From Salinibacterium sp. G-O1 (GTDB taxonomy: Bacteria; Actinomycetota; Actinomycetes; Actinomycetales; Microbacteriaceae): a stretch of 64,000 bases of DNA. The notes under the pieces were generated by a model. The model did no database searches and was not told the origin of the DNA. It saw only the letters and a list, made by a program, of their open reading frames with translations. The translations under genes were made by a program, and so were the position numbers. The stretch covers positions 186,001-250,000 of the forward strand of contig NZ_JASISV010000002.1 in the NCBI RefSeq assembly GCF_030063305.1, given 5' to 3'. Position 1 is the first letter of the stretch. Each line of letters starts with the position of its first letter. Of this stretch, positions 1 to 9,682 are shown piece by piece.

Positions 1-1
1 C

Positions 2-307
2 GTGGGAGCGGCCATCCTGGCCGTTTCGATGCTGCCTTTCCTGTACAACGTCTACATCACCGCGCGCAAGTCGCCCAAGGTGACCGTCAACGACCCGTGG
101 GGCTACGGCCGCTCGCTGGAGTGGGCGACAAGCTGCCCGCCCCCGCGCCACAACTTCACCTCCATTCCCCGTATTCGTTCCGAGGCTCCCGCCTTCGACC
201 TGAATCACCCTGAAGCTGGGATCCCGGTCGGGATCGGCGGAGTGGGACCGTTGAAAGACGCTCCTGATGCGCCGGTGTACGACCTCGGCGACGAGAAAGT
301 CAAATAA
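2..307 (+). CDS. ctaD: Cytochrome c oxidase subunit I, C-terminal end (partial)
   Basis: The 5' part lies outside the window. The visible 101 residues hold the end of a last membrane helix ([18 protein letters not shown]) and a cytoplasmic tail with the actinobacterial signature [18 protein letters not shown] and a following [17 protein letters not shown] stretch, typical of CtaD. CtaD is the heme a / heme a3-CuB subunit of the aa3 terminal oxidase, which reduces oxygen in the cytoplasmic membrane. The heme and copper ligands are upstream and cannot be checked. ctaF follows after 2 nt, so the two are one operon. The rest of the supercomplex (ctaE-qcrCAB) is nearby on the other strand. Confidence 0.95.
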   Translation: MGAAILAVSMLPFLYNVYITARKSPKVTVNDPWGYGRSLEWATSCPPPRHNFTSIPRIRSEAPAFDLNHPEAGIPVGIGGVGPLKDAPDAPVYDLGDEKVK

Positions 308-309
308 GC

Positions 310-750
310 ATGGGAACCAACGCACGCCTCTTCTGGGTATTGGCAGGATTCTTCTTCCTCGCCGACGCCATCTACATCGTCTGGTCGCTTCTCGTCTCGA
401 CGAGCCCTGCGGCCCAGACCGCCCCGACAATCGAGTGGGTGGGCACGGTCGCCATTGGGCTGACCGGTGCGCTCTCCGCGCTGATTGCTTTCTATCTCGG
501 TCGCATCCATAAGGCACAGGGGGGCGAGCTTCCCGAAGACCGCCTCGACGCAAACATCGATGACGGCGACGCCGAGCAGGGCTTCTTCAGCCCCTGGAGC
601 TGGTGGCCGATCGTTTTGGCTACCAGTGCCGCGCTGACCTTCCTTGGTCTTGCGATCGGACCGTGGATCGCCTTCATCGGGGTTGCGATCTTCCTGATCA
701 GCATCGTGGGGTGGATTTTTGAGTACTACCGCGGATACTTCGCCCGCTAG
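310..750 (+). CDS. ctaF: Cytochrome c oxidase subunit IV (actinobacterial type)
   Basis: 146 residues with four hydrophobic segments (about 8-28, 43-65, 98-115 and 118-140) and a charged middle loop, the usual size and layout of actinobacterial CtaF. This small subunit belongs to the aa3 oxidase in the bcc-aa3 supercomplex and has no redox center. The last residues (GWIFEYYRGYFAR) are the conserved family tail. It starts 2 nt after the ctaD stop and its 3' end overlaps the next gene by 32 nt. Assignment is firm from family pattern and context. Confidence 0.93.
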   Translation: MGTNARLFWVLAGFFFLADAIYIVWSLLVSTSPAAQTAPTIEWVGTVAIGLTGALSALIAFYLGRIHKAQGGELPEDRLDANIDDGDAEQGFFSPWSWWPIVLATSAALTFLGLAIGPWIAFIGVAIFLISIVGWIFEYYRGYFAR

Positions 751-1180
751 CACCTTCAGTCTCCGACCGGCGGTCGAAGCTGACTACTTACGCGTCTTTG
801 CCCTCTTGCAGCAGCTCGAGGGGTATTCGCCCGAGCAGGAAGCATTCGACAAGAACTTCGCACTGCTGCTGCACGACGAGGCGACCACGCTTCTGCTTGT
901 CAGCACAGATTCTGAGGGCTCGGTTGTGGGTTACGCCCTGACGACGATCACACCCCTGTTGCACGTCAACGGGAGTTCTGCCCAGCTGCAGGAACTTGCA
1001 GTGGATGTCGCCCGCCAGGGCGAAGGTATCGGTACCGCCCTGGTCGAAGAAGTCGAACGACTGTGTCGCGAGCGTGAGGTGCGGCAGCTGACGGTGCCGA
1101 GCCGCCGCTCAGCGGACTTCTACGAGCGGATCGGTTACCGCTCCACCGCCGACTTCCTCAAGCGCACACTCGACGACTGA
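719..1180 (+). CDS. GNAT family N-acetyltransferase
   Basis: 153 residues forming a single GNAT domain (from about residue 13, FSLRPAVEADYLRV) with acetyl-CoA-binding motif A around residues 89-106 (LAVDVARQGEGIGTALVEE, a variant of RxxGxG/A) and the later FYERIGYR motif. It would transfer an acetyl group from acetyl-CoA to an amine; the substrate cannot be told. The best start is a TTG at 719 inside ctaF, with a GGGGTGG Shine-Dalgarno 5 nt upstream. Translation is probably coupled to ctaF through the 32-nt overlap. No link to respiration is implied beyond position. Confidence 0.82.
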   Translation: MSTTADTSPASTFSLRPAVEADYLRVFALLQQLEGYSPEQEAFDKNFALLLHDEATTLLLVSTDSEGSVVGYALTTITPLLHVNGSSAQLQELAVDVARQGEGIGTALVEEVERLCREREVRQLTVPSRRSADFYERIGYRSTADFLKRTLDD

Positions 1181-1185
1181 GGCCC

Positions 1186-1824
1186 CTAGCGCGACGTTCT
1201 GCCCAAGAATGTCGGCGCTCCCGGGCCGGCAAACTCAGCCGCGGGCACGGGTCGTCCGGAAACCGCGAGCAAGAGCGCGATCGCGGTGGAGCGGACCTCA
1301 GGCCCGCTGCCGTGCTCACATCCGGCATCGGTAGCGACCAGGCGTAAACCCTGGGCGCGTTCCTTTCCACCGCCCATCGTGACGCCGGTGCGGACCTGAT
1401 AGGAAAGAGCGGACGCAACATGCTCAGGCGGGTAGTCGCGGCCGATTCCGAGCGGGCGACGGATGTCTTCGCCGTGCACGAATGCCTCCACCAGCCGCGT
1501 GGCCAATGCAGCCGGTGGGGAGGAGGTGTGCAGTAGCACCCTCCTGAACTCGGAGAGAGTTTCGCGAGGGTCGGATCTCTTCTCCCGAGCCACACCCTCC
1601 GCGTTGTCGCGATCGAAGTCGAACCTGGCGGAAAACATCCGCTTGATGAAGCCCAGACGGGTTGTTTTCGCAGTGTCGACAAGATGCGCCACAACGTCAT
1701 GAACATCCCAGTCAGGGCACAGCGACTGGGTGGCCCACTGCGCGGATTCAAGGGACGACATGTCGTCGATCAGCGCTTCACGCTCGATGTGGACCGCGGC
1801 CCAGGTTGGATCAGGGTGAGTCAT
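1186..1824 (-). CDS. Maleylpyruvate isomerase / DinB-like mycothiol-dependent family protein
   Basis: 212 residues. The N-terminal half is the four-helix DinB-like fold of the TIGR03083 (maleylpyruvate isomerase) family: LCPDWDVHDVVAHLVD carries the first His pattern and VEAFVHGEDIRRPLG a later HxxD/E motif that binds metal in this fold. Family members use mycothiol as cofactor or are uncharacterised thiol-dependent enzymes; the substrate here is unknown. mshC in the same window shows the organism makes mycothiol. Start ATG 1824 is preceded by GGGAAGA. It lies downstream of the qcrB terminator and is probably its own unit. Confidence 0.8.
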   Translation of the reverse strand: MTHPDPTWAAVHIEREALIDDMSSLESAQWATQSLCPDWDVHDVVAHLVDTAKTTRLGFIKRMFSARFDFDRDNAEGVAREKRSDPRETLSEFRRVLLHTSSPPAALATRLVEAFVHGEDIRRPLGIGRDYPPEHVASALSYQVRTGVTMGGGKERAQGLRLVATDAGCEHGSGPEVRSTAIALLLAVSGRPVPAAEFAGPGAPTFLGRTSR

Positions 1825-1845
1825 AGCTTCATCTTCCCGGGAAAT

Positions 1846-1883
1846 GATGAACGCCGCCGACCCGTGGGTCAGCGGCGTTCATC
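1846..1883 (-). terminator. Stem-loop terminator of the ctaE-qcrCAB operon
   Basis: A 12-bp perfect stem, GATGAACGCCGC at 1846-1857 paired with its complement at 1872-1883, encloses a second 5-bp stem (GACCC/GGGTC). It begins 10 nt after the qcrB stop codon. On the minus strand the stem is followed by ATTTCCC, a short weak U-run, so it fits a terminator for the respiratory operon, perhaps Rho-assisted. Confidence 0.75.
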
Positions 1884-1893
1884 GTGAATCGGA

Positions 1894-3513
1894 TCAGTGC
1901 TCGTGGTGCGAGCTCTCGATCTCCTTGCTGGTAACGGGCGCGATGCGGTCTTCGAAGAACCAGCCAGACGCGGCAGCGCGCATCCGCTGGTTGATCGAGA
2001 TGCGGCCATTCGCATCGGGACGGATCATGAGCGGCACGTAGTCCTCGTAGCTCACGAGCTTCCAACGCTGGTACTCGTCGAGCTGCTCGTGCACCTCGAT
2101 GTACTCGCCACCGGGGAGGCGAACGATGCGGCCGGACTCGAACCCGTGCAGGGCGATCTCGCGGTCCTTCTTCTGGAGACCGATGCAGATGCGCTTTGTC
2201 ATGAAGTAGGCGATGATCGGGCCGACGATCAGCAGCACCTGGCAACCGTGGATGACGCCCTCGATCGACAGCCTGAAGTGGGTCGCGATGAGGTCAGAAC
2301 TCGCGGCCGCCCACAGCATGGCGTAGAAGGTCACTCCTGCCGCGCCGATGGCGGTGCGGGTCGGCGCGTTGCGGGGACGGTCGGCGATGTGGTGTTCGCG
2401 CTTGTCGCCGGTGATCCACGCCTCGATGAACGGGTAGAAAGCGACGAGTCCAAGGAAGACGGGCAAGATCAGCAGCGGAACAATGATGTTCCATGAGAAC
2501 GTGGCGCCGAGGAACTCGGTCTCCCACCCTGGCGGAACCAGCCTCAGCGCACCGTCGGCAAAGCCGATGTACCAGTCAGGTTGGGTTCCTGCGGAGACCG
2601 GAGACGGGTCGTACGGCCCGTAGGTCCACACCGGGTTGATCTGGAAGAGCGAGGCGATCAGCATGATCACGCCGAAGATGATGAAGAAGAATCCACCGGC
2701 CTTCGCAGCAAACACGGGCATGATCGGCACACCGACGACGTTGTCGTTGGTGCGGCCGGGGCCGGCGAACTGGGTGTGCTTGTTGATGATCAACAGCAGC
2801 ATGTGCACGCCGATCGCGGCGACCAGGATGGCCGGCAGGATCAGGATGTGGAGAACGTACAGTCGCCCGACAATGTCGACGCCGGGGAACTCTCCACCGA
2901 ACAGCAGGTACGAAATCCATGTTCCGATGACCGGGATGCCCTTGACCATGCCGTCGATGATGCGCAGGCCGTTGCCCGAGAGCAGATCGTCGGGGAGAGA
3001 GTATCCGGTGAAACCCTCGGCCATTGCGAGGACGAACAGCACGAAACCGATAAGCCAGTTGATCTCACGCGGCTTGCGGTACGCACCGGTGAAGTAGATG
3101 CGCAGCATGTGCAGGCCAATGGATGCCACGAACAGCAGTGCGGCCCAATGGTGCACCTGGCGCATGAGGAGGCCACCGCGGATGTCGAACGACAGGTCGA
3201 GAGTGGAGGCCATGGCGGCCGACATCTCGATTCCCTTCAGCGGTACGTACGAGCCCTCGTACTCGACCTCGACCATGGTGGCCTGGAAGAAGAAGGTCAG
3301 GAAGGTACCCGAGAGGAGGATGACGATGAAGCTGTATAGCGCCACCTCGCCGAGCATGAACGACCAGTGGTCGGGGAAGATCTTGCGACCGACCTCTTTG
3401 ACGATCCCAGAGATGCTGGTGCGCTCGTCAATGTAGTTGGCGGCCCAACCGGTGAAACGTGTTCCGCGGCTCTTCTGCACGGCGACGGCCGGGCGTTCCT
3501 CGGTGGTGGTCAT
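1894..3513 (-). CDS. qcrB: Cytochrome bc1 (bcc) complex cytochrome b subunit
   Basis: 539 residues. QcrB carries the two b hemes and both menaquinone sites of the actinobacterial bcc complex. Visible markers are the two heme-ligand His pairs (HHWAALLFVASIGLHM and LHILILPAILVAAIGVHM), the Qo-site motif as PDWY (QPDWYIGFADG), at least eight membrane segments and the long cytoplasmic tail typical of actinobacteria. An upstream extension is open, but the real start is ATG 3513, which overlaps the qcrA stop as ATGA and begins with the usual MTTTEERP-type N-terminus. It is the last gene of ctaE-qcrC-qcrA-qcrB. Confidence 0.97.
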   Translation of the reverse strand: MTTTEERPAVAVQKSRGTRFTGWAANYIDERTSISGIVKEVGRKIFPDHWSFMLGEVALYSFIVILLSGTFLTFFFQATMVEVEYEGSYVPLKGIEMSAAMASTLDLSFDIRGGLLMRQVHHWAALLFVASIGLHMLRIYFTGAYRKPREINWLIGFVLFVLAMAEGFTGYSLPDDLLSGNGLRIIDGMVKGIPVIGTWISYLLFGGEFPGVDIVGRLYVLHILILPAILVAAIGVHMLLLIINKHTQFAGPGRTNDNVVGVPIMPVFAAKAGGFFFIIFGVIMLIASLFQINPVWTYGPYDPSPVSAGTQPDWYIGFADGALRLVPPGWETEFLGATFSWNIIVPLLILPVFLGLVAFYPFIEAWITGDKREHHIADRPRNAPTRTAIGAAGVTFYAMLWAAASSDLIATHFRLSIEGVIHGCQVLLIVGPIIAYFMTKRICIGLQKKDREIALHGFESGRIVRLPGGEYIEVHEQLDEYQRWKLVSYEDYVPLMIRPDANGRISINQRMRAAASGWFFEDRIAPVTSKEIESSHHEH

Positions 3514-4586
3514 AGCTTGCGCTCCCAGAAGCTTGGTCCAACTGGTTCGGTGAAGTCGCTCTTTGCGACAAGGTAGCCCTCGGCATCCACCGTGATGGGG
3601 AGCTGGGGGAGCGGACGCTTGGCTGGTCCGAAGATCACCGCTGCCTCCTGAGTGATGTCGAACTGCGACTGGTGGCACGGGCACAGCAGATGATGGGTCT
3701 GCTTCTCGTACAGGGCCACAGGGCATCCGACGTGGGTGCAAATCTTCGAGTAGGCGATGATGCCTTCGTAGTTCCAGTCCTCGCGACCGGCAGACACATT
3801 CAGGTCTTCTGGCTTGAGGCGCATGACGAGCACGGCGGCCTTGGCCTTCTCTTCCAGCTTGTGCTCCGACTCGTCGAGACCTTCCGGAATGACGTGGAAG
3901 GCGGAGCCGAGTGTGACGTCTGACGCCTTGATCGGGGTTCCTGATGGGTCGCGGGTGAGCCTGACTCCCTCAGCCCACAGCGTGTGCTTCAACAGCGGCA
4001 CTGGGTCTTCGGCGGGCGCCAAGTCGCGGAACAGGGCGATGGCAGGAACGGGCGATACGACCAGGGCGCCGATCAGCGTGTTGCGGATAAGCGTGCGGCG
4101 TCCGAAGCCGGACTCCTTGTTGCCGAGGGTGAAGACTTCGACGGCCTTTGCGCGGGTGGCGTCGGTGCCGCGCGTGCCGTGACGCTGCTCGACCATGTCG
4201 TGGCCATCCATGAGCGCCTTCGACCAGTGAACTGCGCCGATACCGATCGCCAGCAGCCCCAGCGCAATGCTGATGCCGAGCAGGAGGTTGTTCAGTCGAA
4301 CGGACTCCATGTCGCCCGGGATGATCGGGAACAGGATGTAGACCACTACGGCCGCGATGCTGCCGATGATCGAGACGAAAAACAGCGCAGAAACGCGGCG
4401 CTCCTGAGCCTTCTCGACGGCTGGATCGAGATCAGACACCCGGGGGCGGTATGGCTCGAAGCCCGGGTTCTGAATTCGGTCAGACACCACGACGGCGGTG
4501 CCCGCGTGCGGCGGGTTGTTGCCGTGCTTCTCCACGGTCGTGCCGACGATGGAGCTGTCGGGGGTGCCGTCGTGGTCGTTCGCCAT
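3510..4586 (-). CDS. qcrA: Rieske iron-sulfur protein of the bcc complex
   Basis: 358 residues. Three predicted membrane helices (about 66-90, 99-120, 167-187) mark the actinobacterial form, which has two more than the mitochondrial protein. The Rieske fold follows, with CTHVGC at 283-288 and CPCH at 302-305: C283, H285, C302 and H305 bind the 2Fe-2S cluster, and C288 and C304 form the stabilising disulfide. It takes electrons from menaquinol and passes them to QcrC. A GFGRRTLIRN stretch just before the third helix resembles the Tat-type signal used by multi-span Rieske proteins. Start ATG 4586 has GGGAAGAG upstream. The stop overlaps qcrB by 4 nt. Confidence 0.97.
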   Translation of the reverse strand: MANDHDGTPDSSIVGTTVEKHGNNPPHAGTAVVVSDRIQNPGFEPYRPRVSDLDPAVEKAQERRVSALFFVSIIGSIAAVVVYILFPIIPGDMESVRLNNLLLGISIALGLLAIGIGAVHWSKALMDGHDMVEQRHGTRGTDATRAKAVEVFTLGNKESGFGRRTLIRNTLIGALVVSPVPAIALFRDLAPAEDPVPLLKHTLWAEGVRLTRDPSGTPIKASDVTLGSAFHVIPEGLDESEHKLEEKAKAAVLVMRLKPEDLNVSAGREDWNYEGIIAYSKICTHVGCPVALYEKQTHHLLCPCHQSQFDITQEAAVIFGPAKRPLPQLPITVDAEGYLVAKSDFTEPVGPSFWERKL

Positions 4587-4625
4587 TCTCTTCCCTACGT
4601 TTGCGTTGCTGTTCGAGATCGTGCG

Positions 4626-5435
4626 TTAGTTCGAGCGGGCGGTCAGCCAGATCGTGATGGCCACGATCGCGCCGAGACCGAAGATCCAGATGAACAGACC
4701 TTCGGATACCGGGCCGAGGTTTCCGAGGCCGAAGCCACCAACGGAAGGCGTCTCATCGAGGTACTTGAGGTACGTGATGATGTTTGCCTTCTGCTCAGGC
4801 GTGATGTTGGTGTCGTTGAACACCGGCATGTTCTGAGGGCCGACCAGCATCGCGTCGTAGACGTGGTTGGCGGCGACGTCGGCCAGCGGTGGCGCGAACT
4901 TACCTTCGGTCAACGCGCCGCCAGCGCCGGCGACGTTGTGGCACATGGCGCAGTTGATGCGGAACAGCTCTGCGCCTTCAGCGGCATCGCCATCACCCTG
5001 GAGATATTCGTCAGAGGGGATTGCCGGGCCCGGGGCCTTCGAGGCGACGTACTCTGCGAGTGCCGACACCTGCTCTTCGGTGAACTGCACAGGCTTCTTT
5101 TCTGCCTGCGGACCGGTTGCGGCCAGCGGCATGCGGCCGGTGCCGACCTGGAAATCGACGGATGCTGCGCCGACACCGATGAGGCTTGGCCCCTGTGTCG
5201 AGCCCTGAAGGTTCAGACCGTGACAGGTGGCGCAGTTGGCGGCAAAGAGCTTGTTGCCATCCTCGATCGTCGCCTCGGCGGCGGCACTGGTCTCGGCCGT
5301 TGCGCTCGTCGTGAAGAGTGCGTACGTTCCACCGGTGGCGAGGAGGCCGACCACAATGAGGGCGACAGTGGCAAGCGGATGGCGGCGCCCTGTCGGTCGC
5401 TGCCTGCGGTTCTGTCGTGCTGGCTTTGTGGCCAT
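4626..5435 (-). CDS. qcrC: Di-heme cytochrome c subunit of the bcc complex
   Basis: 269 residues from ATG 5435, chosen because AGGAA lies upstream; an in-frame ATG at 5459 is an alternative. A basic N-terminus and a signal-anchor helix (about 19-41) lead to two c-type heme motifs, CATCH at 68-72 and CAMCH at 162-166, then a C-terminal helix (GLFIWIFGLGAIVAITIWL). QcrC replaces soluble cytochrome c in actinobacteria: its two hemes carry electrons directly from the Rieske center to CtaC of the oxidase. It sits between ctaE (29 nt to its ORF) and qcrA. Confidence 0.96.
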   Translation of the reverse strand: MATKPARQNRRQRPTGRRHPLATVALIVVGLLATGGTYALFTTSATAETSAAAEATIEDGNKLFAANCATCHGLNLQGSTQGPSLIGVGAASVDFQVGTGRMPLAATGPQAEKKPVQFTEEQVSALAEYVASKAPGPAIPSDEYLQGDGDAAEGAELFRINCAMCHNVAGAGGALTEGKFAPPLADVAANHVYDAMLVGPQNMPVFNDTNITPEQKANIITYLKYLDETPSVGGFGLGNLGPVSEGLFIWIFGLGAIVAITIWLTARSN

Positions 5436-5488
5436 GCTGCGTGGGGTTCCTTTGTTCATCAGGGTGCCGGTTTCGTGTCTCTGGCCGA

Positions 5489-6124
5489 CTATTTCAGCAG
5501 GTAGATAACAGCGAACAGGCCGATCCAGACCACGTCGACGAAGTGCCAGTAGTACGACACGACTATCGCGCTCGTTGCTTCCTTGTGTCCGAAGTTCTTG
5601 ACTGCGAATCCGCGGCCGATCACGAGCAGGAAGGCGATGAGCCCGCCGGTGACGTGCAGACCGTGGAATCCGGTGGTCATGTAGAACGCGGAGCCGTACG
5701 AGTCGCTCGAGAGGCTCACGTGCTCAGCCACGAGGGTGGCGTACTCGAAGATCTGCCCGGCGACAAAGGTGGCCCCCATGGCGTAGGTGAGGTAGAACCA
5801 CTCGACCATGCCCCACTTCCAGAACTGACCGAGAGTTCCGGAACGGCGAGCCTGGAGCCGCTCTGCGGCGAAGACGCCCGCCTGGCAGGTGAACGACGAA
5901 AGAACCAGAACGATCGTGTTGACGGCGGCAAACGTCACGTTGAGCTTGGCCGTCTCTTCAGCCCACAGTCCGGGAGAGGTGGACTTGAGAGTGAAGTACA
6001 TCGCGAAGAGACCGGCGAAGAACATCACCTCGCTGCCGAGCCATACGATCGTTCCCACAGCGACGACGTTCGGGCGGTTAACCGTCTGGGCTCCGAGCGA
6101 GCGAGTTAATGAGGCAGTAGTCAC
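5489..6124 (-). CDS. ctaE: Cytochrome c oxidase subunit III
   Basis: 211 residues with seven predicted membrane helices and the subunit III pattern (FHGLHVTGG near residue 155 and a terminal [14 protein letters not shown]). It stabilises the aa3 oxidase core. GTG 6124 is preferred to the ATG at 6163: the protein then begins [10 protein letters not shown] as in relatives, and a CATAAT -10 hexamer (6131-6136) sits exactly 6 nt upstream, so the mRNA would be leaderless. It is the first gene of the minus-strand operon and divergent from trpD. Confidence 0.95.
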   Translation of the reverse strand: MTTASLTRSLGAQTVNRPNVVAVGTIVWLGSEVMFFAGLFAMYFTLKSTSPGLWAEETAKLNVTFAAVNTIVLVLSSFTCQAGVFAAERLQARRSGTLGQFWKWGMVEWFYLTYAMGATFVAGQIFEYATLVAEHVSLSSDSYGSAFYMTTGFHGLHVTGGLIAFLLVIGRGFAVKNFGHKEATSAIVVSYYWHFVDVVWIGLFAVIYLLK

Positions 6125-6202
6125 CCGTCCATTATGGCTGATTTCCAGCGCGGGTTTTGTCATTCGGCGGGTCTGTCGCGACCGGATCGTTAGGATTTGA
6201 CC

Positions 6203-7258
6203 ATGTCACGCGAGCGAACATGGCCCGGTATCCTCACTTCTCTGGTCGACGGCGATGACCTCTCCATCAGCGACGCCGAATGGGCCATGCACAGCGTGAT
6301 GGCGGGGGAGGCGACATCCGCCCAACTCGCCGGGCTTCTCGTCTCGCTTCGGATCAAGGGTGAAACTGTCGACGAAATCGTCGGATTCAGGGACGCCGTG
6401 CTGTCGAAGGCGCTTCCGCTGGACGTCGACTCCATGGTTCTCGACATCGTGGGCACGGGCGGTGACCCATATGGGGCCGTCCTTAACATTTCCTCTGTCG
6501 CCTCGGTTATTGCGGCTGCGGCGGGCGTCCCCGTCGTGAAACACGGCAATCGCGGCGCCAGTTCGGCGTCAGGGGCATCCGATGTGCTCTCGGCGCTCGG
6601 CGTGAATCTCGACATCCAGCCAGCGAGGGTGGCCGAGGTTCTGGGGGAGACGGGCATCACTTTCGCCTTCGCGGCGCTCTTCCACCCGGGGTTTCGGCAC
6701 GCGGGGCCGACCCGAAAAGAGCTGGGAATTTCGACGCTGTTCAACATCCTCGGGCCGCTCTGCAACCCAGCGCGTCCGGAAGCGTCTGCGGTGGGTGTTG
6801 CGTCGCTCGAGCGCGTGCCCCTGGTCGTCGGAGTGTTCCGGTCGCGGGGCGCAACGGCTCTGGTCTACCGCGGTGATGACGGCATCGACAAGCTCACCAC
6901 CACGGGGCACAGCCACATCTGGGAGGTTTCCCGAGGTTTTGTCAGTGAATACGATCTCGATCCCGCTGACCTTGGGATTGCGCGAGCAGACATCCGGTCA
7001 TTGCTGGGGGCAGACCCACAGCACAATGCCGGCGTGGCCAGGGGAGTGCTTGCGGGGGAGACCGGGCCAGTCCGCGACATCGTGCTGCTCAATGCTGCCG
7101 CAGGTCTCGTCGCGTTCGACCTTGCGCAGAACCCCGAGCAGTTGCACCAGCCGATTCTGGGCAGACTCGCGCAGCAATACGAGCGGGCGGCCGCCGTGGT
7201 TGATTCAGGGCAGGCCGAGCAGAAACTAGCCGACTGGGCTGCCGCTACCCATCGCTAG
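6203..7258 (+). CDS. trpD: Anthranilate phosphoribosyltransferase
   Basis: 351 residues. TrpD joins anthranilate to PRPP in tryptophan synthesis. Visible: DIVGTGGD around residues 82-89 (PRPP pyrophosphate loop), [15 protein letters not shown] (105-125 region) and a C-terminal glycosyltransferase-3 domain with [15 protein letters not shown]. The length is normal for the family. ATG 6203 is chosen over TTG 6197 because TAGGAT at 6191-6196 lies 6 nt upstream, giving a leaderless start. It stands alone with no other trp gene here and no visible leader peptide or attenuator; its position next to ctaE is common in actinobacteria. Confidence 0.95.
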   Translation: MSRERTWPGILTSLVDGDDLSISDAEWAMHSVMAGEATSAQLAGLLVSLRIKGETVDEIVGFRDAVLSKALPLDVDSMVLDIVGTGGDPYGAVLNISSVASVIAAAAGVPVVKHGNRGASSASGASDVLSALGVNLDIQPARVAEVLGETGITFAFAALFHPGFRHAGPTRKELGISTLFNILGPLCNPARPEASAVGVASLERVPLVVGVFRSRGATALVYRGDDGIDKLTTTGHSHIWEVSRGFVSEYDLDPADLGIARADIRSLLGADPQHNAGVARGVLAGETGPVRDIVLLNAAAGLVAFDLAQNPEQLHQPILGRLAQQYERAAAVVDSGQAEQKLADWAAATHR

Positions 7259-7272
7259 GTCCGCTGAACGGG

Positions 7273-8793
7273 TCAGAGCACGTCCCCATCGACCCAGTCG
7301 AGAGTCTTGCTGACGGCTTTCGACCAGTTGCGCATGATCCTGGCGCGTTCGTCGGCGTCCATATTGGGCTCCCAGCGCTCGCCCTCCTGCCAGTTTGAGC
7401 GCAGCTCGTCACGGTCGCTCCAGAAGCCGACGGCGAGCCCGGCAGCGTAGGCGGCACCGAGCGCAGTCGTTTCGGCGACGACCGGTCGGATGACCGGAAT
7501 ATCCAGCAGGTCAGCCTGAAACTGCATCAGCGCGCCGTTCGCCACCATTCCGCCGTCGACCTTGAGCTCGGCGATATCGACTCCGAAGTCGGCATTCACC
7601 GCGTCGAGTACCTCACGCGTCTGGAAGGCGGTCGCCTCGAGGGCGGCACGCGCGATGTGACCCCGGTTCGCGAACCTGGTGAGTCCGAGAATGGCGCCAC
7701 GGGCATCCGGGCGCCAATGTGGCGCGAAAAGCCCGGAGAACGCCGGCACGAAATAGACACCGCCATTGTCGTCAACGCTGGCGGCCAACGACTCCACCTC
7801 CTCGGAGGTGGAGATGATCCCGAGATTGTCACGCAACCACTGAACGAGCGATCCGGTCACCGCGATGGAACCTTCGAGCGCATACCGTGGCGCTTCGGTT
7901 CCCAGCTGATACGCAACGGTGGTGATCAGCCCGTTGTCGGAGCGCACGATCTCCTCCCCGGTGTTGACGATGAGGAAGTTGCCGGTGCCGTAGGTGTTCT
8001 TGGATTCGCCCTTATCGAAGGCAGCCTGCCCGAACGTGGCGGCCTGCTGATCGCCGAGAATTCCGGCCACGGGCACCTCGCGCAGCAGGCTCGATGGCTC
8101 CACCGTGCCGTACACCTCCGACGAGCTGCGGATCTCCGGGAGCATCGATGCGGGGATCCCGAACAGGTCAAGCAGCTCGCTGTCCCAGGCGAGGGTCTCG
8201 AGATCCATGAGCAGGGTGCGGCTCGCGTTGGTGACATCCGTCACGTGAACGCCGCCGTTCTTGCCTCCGGTGAGGTTCCACAGCACCCAGGTGTCTGTCG
8301 TTCCGAACGCAAGTTCGCCGGCCTCCGCGCGCTGCCGGGCCCCGTCGACGTTGTCGAGGATCCAGACGATCTTGCTTGCCGAAAAATAGGTGGCGAGGGG
8401 GAGGCCGGTCTTCTCTTTCAGCCGGTCTGGGTCCCCATCGGCGATGCCGTCGATGATGGACTGCGTGCGGGTGTCTTGCCACACAATCGCGTTGTAGACG
8501 GCCTCGCCGGTCGCGCGATCCCAGACAACCGTCGTCTCGCGCTGGTTCGTGATGCCCACCGCCGCGATGTCATGGCGGGTCAGGTTGGCCTTGCTCAACG
8601 CCTGGCCGATCACCTCGCGTGTGTTGTCCCAGAGCGCCTTGGGGTCGTGTTCGACCCATCCAGCGTGTGGGAAGATCTGGCGGTGTTCCAGCTGGCCGGT
8701 CGAGACCACCGACCCGCTGTGGTCGAAGATGATCGCCCGGCTGCTTGTCGTGCCCTGGTCGATCGAGATCACGTACTGGGGGTCGTCTGACAT
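7273..8793 (-). CDS. glpK: Glycerol kinase
   Basis: 506 residues, a standard FGGY-family sugar kinase. The N-terminal ATPase motif [13 protein letters not shown], the substrate loop ([14 protein letters not shown]) and [15 protein letters not shown] near residue 265 identify GlpK, which makes glycerol-3-phosphate from glycerol and ATP. The actinobacterial C-terminal half is complete ([16 protein letters not shown]). ATG 8793 is preferred to 8823: AAGGAG lies 9 nt upstream. There is no glpF or glpD next to it; a glycerophosphodiesterase gene lies 15 kb away. It converges on trpD with 14 nt between stops. Confidence 0.95.
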   Translation of the reverse strand: MSDDPQYVISIDQGTTSSRAIIFDHSGSVVSTGQLEHRQIFPHAGWVEHDPKALWDNTREVIGQALSKANLTRHDIAAVGITNQRETTVVWDRATGEAVYNAIVWQDTRTQSIIDGIADGDPDRLKEKTGLPLATYFSASKIVWILDNVDGARQRAEAGELAFGTTDTWVLWNLTGGKNGGVHVTDVTNASRTLLMDLETLAWDSELLDLFGIPASMLPEIRSSSEVYGTVEPSSLLREVPVAGILGDQQAATFGQAAFDKGESKNTYGTGNFLIVNTGEEIVRSDNGLITTVAYQLGTEAPRYALEGSIAVTGSLVQWLRDNLGIISTSEEVESLAASVDDNGGVYFVPAFSGLFAPHWRPDARGAILGLTRFANRGHIARAALEATAFQTREVLDAVNADFGVDIAELKVDGGMVANGALMQFQADLLDIPVIRPVVAETTALGAAYAAGLAVGFWSDRDELRSNWQEGERWEPNMDADERARIMRNWSKAVSKTLDWVDGDVL

Positions 8794-8829
8794 CGCTTCA
8801 GCTCCTTCGCTCGGCATGTTCACCGCACC

Positions 8830-9219
8830 CTACTCGACCACACCCGCGACATAGCTCCAAGCCCCTGATTCGCGCACGAAGCGGCTGATCTCGTGCTGGG
8901 AGCCTGACCCCGACTCTGATCGGAAGTGGGCAATGAACTCGACGGTCCCCTCAGTGTCGAGCATTCCTCCGCGGCTGCGGCCGAGGATGTCGAGCCGGGT
9001 CCAGCGGATGTCGGCATCAAGGGCCAACTCGACGGGTCTCGTTGATGGATGCCACGTTGCCAGCAGGTAGTTGACGTCACCCACCGCGAACGCACTGAAT
9101 CGTGATCGCATGAGCCGTTCTGCGGTGGATGCGGGGGAGTGGCCCGAGTGGGCAGGGCCACAGCACTCGCCGAAGGGGAGCCCCGAGAGGCAAGGACAGC
9201 GGGAGTCGGGGGTGATCAC
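8830..9219 (-). CDS. YchJ family (UPF0225) metal-binding protein
   Basis: 129 residues. The N-terminus holds the SEC-C-like zinc motif CPCLSGLPFGECCGP (residues 8-22), followed by the NTF2-like YchJ domain (MRSRFSAFAVGDVNYLLATWHPSTRP). Function is unknown across the family. The likely start is GTG 9219. It sits 36 nt upstream of glpK on the same strand, so it may share a transcript, but no functional link is known. Confidence 0.85.
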   Translation of the reverse strand: MITPDSRCPCLSGLPFGECCGPAHSGHSPASTAERLMRSRFSAFAVGDVNYLLATWHPSTRPVELALDADIRWTRLDILGRSRGGMLDTEGTVEFIAHFRSESGSGSQHEISRFVRESGAWSYVAGVVE

Positions 9220-9241
9220 AGTGCTCTCACCGTCGTCCGCG

Positions 9242-9673
9242 CTACTTGAGGCCGTCGACCGCTTGTGTCACCAGGGCGATAATCCGCTTCTCGGTAGCGG
9301 AAGTCAGAGCATTGATGGCATAGGAGGTCGGCCACAGGTCGCCGTCATCCAAATTTGCCTGGTCGCTGAAACCGAGGGTCGCATACCGGGTCTTGAATTT
9401 CTCAGCGCCCTGAAAGAAGCACACGATCTTGCCGTCCGCGTTCGCGTAGGCCGGCATTCCATACCAGGTCTTGGGGGAGAGGCTCGGAGCGCTGCCCGTG
9501 ATGAGTTCGTGGAGTCGCTCGGCGATCGGCCGATCAGTATCAGAAAGCTCGGCGATTTTGGCGAGGACCTCGTTGGCTGCTTCCTCCTTACTGGCGTTGG
9601 CTTTGAGTTCGCGCGCACGTTCCTTCATGGCTGCGCGCTCTTCTGCGGAGAATCCTTCTGTTTTCGCATTCAT
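9242..9673 (-). CDS. DUF1801 (YdhG-like) protein
   Basis: 143 residues. A charged helical N-terminus (residues 9-45, rich in Glu/Lys/Ala) precedes a DUF1801 domain recognisable from PKTWYGMPAYANADGKIVCF and the end YAINALTSATEKRIIALV. The family is related to frataxin-like iron chaperones, but no reaction is established. ATG 9673 has TAGGAT at 9680-9685, exactly 6 nt upstream, so it is probably leaderless; that hexamer overlaps the stop codon of the MerR regulator gene. Confidence 0.8.
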   Translation of the reverse strand: MNAKTEGFSAEERAAMKERARELKANASKEEAANEVLAKIAELSDTDRPIAERLHELITGSAPSLSPKTWYGMPAYANADGKIVCFFQGAEKFKTRYATLGFSDQANLDDGDLWPTSYAINALTSATEKRIIALVTQAVDGLK

Positions 9674-9682
9674 GAGCCGATC

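Noticed and set aside
3984-5504. 506-aa plus-strand open frame
   Set aside because: It is antisense to qcrA and qcrC, which have clear motifs; composition is that of a high-GC shadow frame.
7657-8790. 377-aa plus-strand open frame
   Set aside because: Antisense to glpK, no ribosome site or domain pattern.
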